A stretch of DNA of 64,000 nt from Micromonospora sp. MP36 (GTDB lineage: Bacteria; Actinomycetota; Actinomycetes; Mycobacteriales; Micromonosporaceae): positions 1-64,000 of the forward strand of contig NZ_VSFA01000032.1 of NCBI RefSeq assembly GCF_008119785.1, in the 5' to 3' direction. Positions 60,656-64,000 of this stretch are shown here, one piece after another. The position numbers and the translations under genes were made by a program. Below the pieces are notes generated by a model. That model was not told the DNA's origin, made no database searches, and saw nothing but the letters and a program-made list of their open reading frames with translations. Positions within the stretch are counted from its first letter, which is position 1, and every line of letters begins with the position of its first letter.

Positions 60656-62131
60656 GTGAACAGCACAATGGGTGGGGTGGACGACAAGAGCCTGACCGAG
60701 AACAGCGCCGCCACCAACCGGACGAGCCTCTGGGGAGGCCGGTTCGCCGGCGGACCCTCCGAGGCGCTCGCGCGGCTGTCGGTGAGCGTCCAGTTCGACT
60801 GGCGTCTCGCCCCGTACGACATCGCCGGCTCCCGGGCGCACGCCCGGGTGCTGGCCGGCGCCGGCCTGCTCGACCCCGAGGAGCTGGGCAGGATGCTGGC
60901 CGCGCTGGACGACCTGGAGGCCGCCTGCGCCTCCGGGGCGTTCCGCCCGACCGTCGACGACGAGGACGTGCACACCGCGCTGGAACGCGGCCTGCTGGAG
61001 CGGCTCGGCAGCCTCGGCGGCAAGCTGCGCGCCGGCCGTTCCCGCAACGACCAGGTCGCCACCGACCTGCGGCTCTACCTGCGCGACCACGCCCGGGGCG
61101 TGGCCGCCCGGCTGGTCGAGCTGGCCGAGGCCCTGGTCGAGCAGGCCGAACGGCACGTGGACACCGCCGCCCCCGGCATGACCCACCTCCAGCACGCCCA
61201 GCCGGTCACCTTCGGGCACTGGCTGCTCGCCCACGTGCAGCCGCTGCTGCGTGACCTGGAGCGGCTGCGCGACTGGGACGACCGGGCGGCGATCAGCCCG
61301 CTCGGCGCGGGTGCGCTCGCCGGTTCCGGCCTGCCGCTGGACCCGGTGGCGGTCGCCAAGGAACTGGGCTTCCGCACGTCCTTCGCCAACTCGATGGACG
61401 CGGTCGCCGACCGGGACTTCGTCGCCGAGTTCCTCTTCGTCACCGCGATGATCGGCGTGCACCTGTCCCGCCTCGGCGAGGAGGTGGTGCTCTGGACGTC
61501 GCACGAGTTCGGCTGGGTGGAGCTGGACGACGCGTTCGCCACCGGGTCGTCGATCATGCCGCAGAAGAAGAACGCGGACATCGCCGAGCTGGCCCGGGGC
61601 AAGTCGGGCCGGCTGGTCGGCGGGCTGATGAGCGTGCTCACCATGCTCAAGGGCCTGCCGATGACCTACGACCGGGACATGCAGGAGGACAAGGAGCCGG
61701 CCTTCGACGCGGTCGACACCCTCGAACTGCTGCTGCCGGCGCTCGCCGGGATGATCGCCACGATGACCGTACGCGTCGACCGCCTGGTCGCCGCCGCGCC
61801 GGTCGGCTTCTCCCTCGCCACCGAGGTGGCGGACTGGCTGGTCCGCCGGGGCGTGCCGTTCCGCGACGCGCACGAGATCACCGGCCGGCTGGTGGCGCTC
61901 TGCGTGGCCCGGGACTGCGCCCTGGACGAGGTCTCCGACGCCGACCTCGCCGCGGTCAGCCCGCACCTGGACCCGTCGGTGCGGGACGTGCTGTCGGTGC
62001 GCTCCGCCCTGGCGGCGCGGACCACTCCCGGCTCGACCGGCCCGGGTCCGGTCGCCGACCAGCTCGCCGCCGCCGCGGACAAGCTGGCCGGCTGGCGCGA
62101 CTGGGCCGCCGAGCGGGTCGTACCCCGCTGA
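60656..62131 (+). CDS. argH: Argininosuccinate lyase
   Basis: It splits argininosuccinate to arginine and fumarate; a homotetramer of the fumarase/aspartase superfamily, 491 aa here. Conserved regions are TSLWGGRFAGGPSEALARLSVS, DEDVHTALERGLLERLG, LRAGRSRNDQVATDLRLYLRD, MTHLQHAQPVTFGHWLLAH with the catalytic His, and the signature GSSIMPQKKNADIAELARGK. The start is uncertain: GTG 60656 is used since GGGTGG lies upstream, but ATG 60668 and GTG 60677 are in frame and all precede the conserved part. It is the last gene of the operon. Confidence 0.95.
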   Translation: MNSTMGGVDDKSLTENSAATNRTSLWGGRFAGGPSEALARLSVSVQFDWRLAPYDIAGSRAHARVLAGAGLLDPEELGRMLAALDDLEAACASGAFRPTVDDEDVHTALERGLLERLGSLGGKLRAGRSRNDQVATDLRLYLRDHARGVAARLVELAEALVEQAERHVDTAAPGMTHLQHAQPVTFGHWLLAHVQPLLRDLERLRDWDDRAAISPLGAGALAGSGLPLDPVAVAKELGFRTSFANSMDAVADRDFVAEFLFVTAMIGVHLSRLGEEVVLWTSHEFGWVELDDAFATGSSIMPQKKNADIAELARGKSGRLVGGLMSVLTMLKGLPMTYDRDMQEDKEPAFDAVDTLELLLPALAGMIATMTVRVDRLVAAAPVGFSLATEVADWLVRRGVPFRDAHEITGRLVALCVARDCALDEVSDADLAAVSPHLDPSVRDVLSVRSALAARTTPGSTGPGPVADQLAAAADKLAGWRDWAAERVVPR

Positions 62132-62154
62132 TCCGGCGGCGGCTACCCGGCACA

Positions 62155-62192
62155 GAAGGAGGCCCTCAGCTCTGCTGCTGAGGGCCTCCTTC
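62155..62192 (+). terminator. Terminator of the arg operon
   Basis: A perfect 16-bp inverted repeat (62155-62170 with 62177-62192) with a 6-nt loop, followed by TTCG. It lies 24 nt after argH and can also serve the convergent minus-strand gene. Confidence 0.92.
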
Positions 62193-62201
62193 TTCGCTGT
62201 A

Positions 62202-62273
62202 TCAGCACTGCTCGGCGAACTCGACGAACGAGCGCCACCTCCGCGGGTCGAAGGCGAGCACCCGGCCGGGTGT
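62202..62273 (-). pseudogene. 3' relic of a DUF397-type gene
   Basis: On the minus strand, directly before a TGA (62204-62202), a frame reads TPGRVLAFDPRRWRSFVEFA then EQC. It is closely like the conserved C-terminal end of small actinobacterial DUF397 proteins. Upstream the frame runs into the YjbR-family gene and lacks the rest of the domain, so only about 23 codons remain. Intact DUF397 genes usually partner with XRE regulators, and none is present here. Confidence 0.6.
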
Positions 62274-62626
62274 CAGGCCGTCGGCCGCTCCCGCTTGGGC
62301 AGCTTGGCCACCACCGCGTCGTACGACCCGTCAACCGCGTCGATCAGCTCCTCGTCGGGGATCCCACCGTCGAGCCGCAGCGTGTTCCAGCCCGACCGGC
62401 CGATGTAGGGGGAGGGGCGGGCGTCGTCGGGGAACCGGTGCAGCCACTCGTCGGCGACCTCCCGGGACGGGCCGCACTTCAGGCCCACCCGCGCCACGCC
62501 CTCCGGCGCGCCGAGGAAGGCGAAGATCCTGCTGCCCACCTTGACGACCTCGTCGCCCTCCCACGGCTGGTCCAGCCAGGCACCCGGCTTCGCCAGGCAG
62601 TAGGCCCGCATCTCGTCGCGCGTCAT
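62273..62626 (-). CDS. YjbR/MmcQ-family DNA-binding-fold protein
   Basis: A 117-aa member of the YjbR/CyaY-like fold. MTRDEMRAYCLAKPGAWLDQPWEGDEVVKVGSRIFAFLG, then PYIGRSGWNTLRLDGGIPDEELIDAVDGSYDAVVAKL, is the standard family pattern. The family has a double-wing-like fold, but its role is not established. A GAGGACG ribosome site precedes the ATG on the minus strand. Its stop meets the DUF397 relic. Confidence 0.88.
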   Translation of the reverse strand: MTRDEMRAYCLAKPGAWLDQPWEGDEVVKVGSRIFAFLGAPEGVARVGLKCGPSREVADEWLHRFPDDARPSPYIGRSGWNTLRLDGGIPDEELIDAVDGSYDAVVAKLPKRERPTA

Positions 62627-62684
62627 CGCGTCCTCGTCCCGTCCACCCGGGCAGTCTCGCCGGGCCCTGTGACACTTCCGCCGG

Positions 62685-63119
62685 TCAGTCCGCGGTGCCG
62701 GTGCGGACGGTGATCCGGTCGTAGCGCTGCCGGGCCGCCTGGGCGCTGCCCAGCCCCAGCCCGAAGGCGATCGCCTGCCAGGTCAGCCCCCGGCCGCGGG
62801 CCACCTGCACCAGGCCCGCCTCGAGCGCGTCCACCTCCGCCCGCACGTGCGGGACCAGGGTCAGCGCCGCCATCAGGTCCGCCTGGTCGACCGGCTCCTC
62901 GCCGGGTTCCAGCTCCGCGCCGCCCGCGAGGGCCATCACCAGCGTGGCCGCCTCGTACGCGTCGGGGACGTCGGGGTGTGCGTACCGCCGGCGGCGGGCA
63001 TTGGTGCCGGCGTGCCGCTCGGCGATCCGCAGCAGGGCGGCGTAGTTGCGGTGCGCGCGGGCCTGGGCCGCGTCCGGAGCGGTGAACGGGTCGTTGTCCA
63101 GCGTGGGCATGTGTTCCAT
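62685..63119 (-). CDS. Small helix-turn-helix-like protein
   Basis: A 144-aa protein of unrecognised family. The C-terminal part GRGLTWQAIAFGLGLGSAQAARQRYDRI looks like a helix-turn-helix in which 'TWQAIA' and 'GSAQAARQRY' form the two helices, as in small actinobacterial DNA-binding proteins. The N-terminal half is helical and acidic. ATG 63119 and ATG 63110 are both possible and neither has a clear ribosome site. It is divergent from the glycosylase gene, sharing a 64-bp region with an AT-rich TTGACAAGACAATG stretch, so it might act on that promoter. Confidence 0.6.
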   Translation of the reverse strand: MEHMPTLDNDPFTAPDAAQARAHRNYAALLRIAERHAGTNARRRRYAHPDVPDAYEAATLVMALAGGAELEPGEEPVDQADLMAALTLVPHVRAEVDALEAGLVQVARGRGLTWQAIAFGLGLGSAQAARQRYDRITVRTGTAD

Positions 63120-63183
63120 GAGACACCGTTGAACATTGTCTTGTCAACAGGGCATTGAAAAGTTCGCCGGCTATCGTCGACCC

Positions 63184-63807
63184 ATGACCAGTGCCGAGCC
63201 CACCACCGCCGACCTGGCCGACCTGCTGGCCGGACCGGTCGTGCCGGCGGCCCGCGGGCTGCTCGGCTGCCTGCTCACCGCCGGCGGGGTCACCGTCCGG
63301 ATCACCGAGGTCGAGGCGTACGCCGGCACCGCCGGCGACCCGGCCTCGCACGCGCACCGGGGCCGGACCCGGCGCAACGCCGTGATGTTCGGCCCGTCCG
63401 GACGGGCCTACGTCTACTTCACCTACGGGATGCACTGGTGCATGAACGTGGTCACCGGCCCGGACGGGGAGGCCTCGGCGGTGCTGCTCCGCGCCGGCGA
63501 GGTGGTCGACGGCCTGCCCACGGCCCGGTCGCGGCGCCCTGCCGTACGCCGGGACGTGGACCTGGCCCGCGGGCCCGCCCGGCTCTGCGCGGCGCTCGGC
63601 ATCGACGGCGCGGTCTACGGCGTCGACCTGCTGGGGGACGGCCCGGTACGGCTGCGGCCCGCCACGGCGCCGGTGCCGGCGGCGGCGGTCCTGGCCGGTC
63701 CCCGGGTCGGGGTGACCGGGGCGCACGACGTGCCCTGGCGGTTCTGGCTCGCCAGCGACCCGACGGTGAGCGCCTACCGCCGCCACGTGCCCCGCACCCG
63801 CCGCTGA
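63184..63807 (+). CDS. 3-methyladenine DNA glycosylase (AAG/MPG family)
   Basis: It removes alkylated purines from DNA. The 207-aa product has the family pattern: VPAARGLLGCLL, RITEVEAYAGTAGDPASHAHRGRTRRNAVMFGPSGRAYVYFTYGMHWCMNVVTG (with the catalytic Glu in EVEAY and the intercalating Tyr region YVYFTYG), AVLLRAGEVVDG and ARGPARLCAALGI. ATG 63184 is chosen. A -10-like TATCGT lies 6 nt upstream, so the mRNA may be leaderless. The frame extends upstream but without support. Confidence 0.93.
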   Translation: MTSAEPTTADLADLLAGPVVPAARGLLGCLLTAGGVTVRITEVEAYAGTAGDPASHAHRGRTRRNAVMFGPSGRAYVYFTYGMHWCMNVVTGPDGEASAVLLRAGEVVDGLPTARSRRPAVRRDVDLARGPARLCAALGIDGAVYGVDLLGDGPVRLRPATAPVPAAAVLAGPRVGVTGAHDVPWRFWLASDPTVSAYRRHVPRTRR

Positions 63808-64000
63808 CCGGGCCGGGTCGCGGACCCGCGTTGGACGTCGGTCCGGGCTGGTCATCGGCCCGGCGGAGGGGCATTCTGTCGGAGGGGGTGACCATAATCA
63901 CGACGCCGGTCCCGCCCGCGTCGTCCGCTCCGCCGGATGCCGCCCGGGCCCGGCGACCACCCGTTCGGCACGGATCGGAGGACCGGCATGGTGACACTGC
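63808..64000 (+). other. Right-edge region with possible start of the next gene
   Basis: No complete gene fits. An ATG at 63988 has GGAGG 7 nt upstream and may open a rightward gene cut by the window edge (only MVTL is visible). A GTG near 63889 behind GGAGGGG begins a second open frame. I cannot decide between them. Confidence 0.35.

Overview
This is a 64 kb stretch of chromosome from a very high-GC actinomycete. Gene order, codon use, frequent GTG starts, leaderless-looking promoters, mIHF, a PriA without helicase motifs, and repeated GTTGATC and GAGCG intergenic elements all point to the Micromonosporaceae (Micromonospora/Salinispora-like). That placement is an inference from content, not a database match. 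I saw no rRNA, tRNA, insertion sequence, prophage or CRISPR array.

Left part (1-37.9 kb) is mostly conserved housekeeping. It holds pyrimidine genes (3' end of carB, pyrD, pyrF) interrupted by bioA, then mihF, a degenerate guanylate-kinase-like gene, rpoZ, coaBC, metK and priA. A P-loop kinase/ParB-like fusion follows, then def-fmt-rsmB, a secreted M28 aminopeptidase and a septum-formation-type lipoprotein on the minus strand. Next come rpe and a receiver-GGDEF regulator. An FMN riboswitch then precedes the riboflavin operon ribD-ribE-ribM(PnuC family)-ribBA-ribH. A polar amino-acid ABC transporter lies on the minus strand. After it come hisE-hisG with a YdcZ-type transporter and a PH-domain protein, then infC (ATC start)-rpmI-rplT, an rRNA methyltransferase and pheS-pheT.

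Central part (38-52.4 kb) is the accessory highlight: a RiPP biosynthetic locus. A three-gene ABC transporter set (ATPase, permease, 77-aa membrane protein) reads leftward from a relatively AT-rich intergenic region. Reading rightward is a run of eight genes: a leader-binding/E1-like cyclodehydratase partner, three tandem precursor genes, a YcaO cyclodehydratase with a C-terminal PxPxP tail, a SagB-type azoline dehydrogenase, a split LanB dehydratase (glutamylation and elimination proteins) and an M50-type membrane metallopeptidase. The precursors share an ETFE(I/V)E(E/D) leader, and their C-terminal cores of about 30 residues are almost only Cys, Ser and Thr. The enzyme set predicts azoles from Cys (and some Ser/Thr) and dehydroamino acids from remaining Ser/Thr. 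Only one elimination/cyclase-type protein is present, so a goadsporin-like linear product is more likely than a macrocyclic thiopeptide. I do not recognise this exact system as a described compound. An LtrA-family membrane protein follows.

Right part (53.6-64 kb) is the arginine operon argC-J-B-D-F-R-G-H, with mostly 4-nt start/stop overlaps, preceded by a promoter flanked by two ArgR-box-like palindromes and closed by a strong terminator. Beyond it are a relic of a DUF397 gene, a YjbR/MmcQ-family gene, a small helix-turn-helix-like protein and a 3-methyladenine DNA glycosylase.
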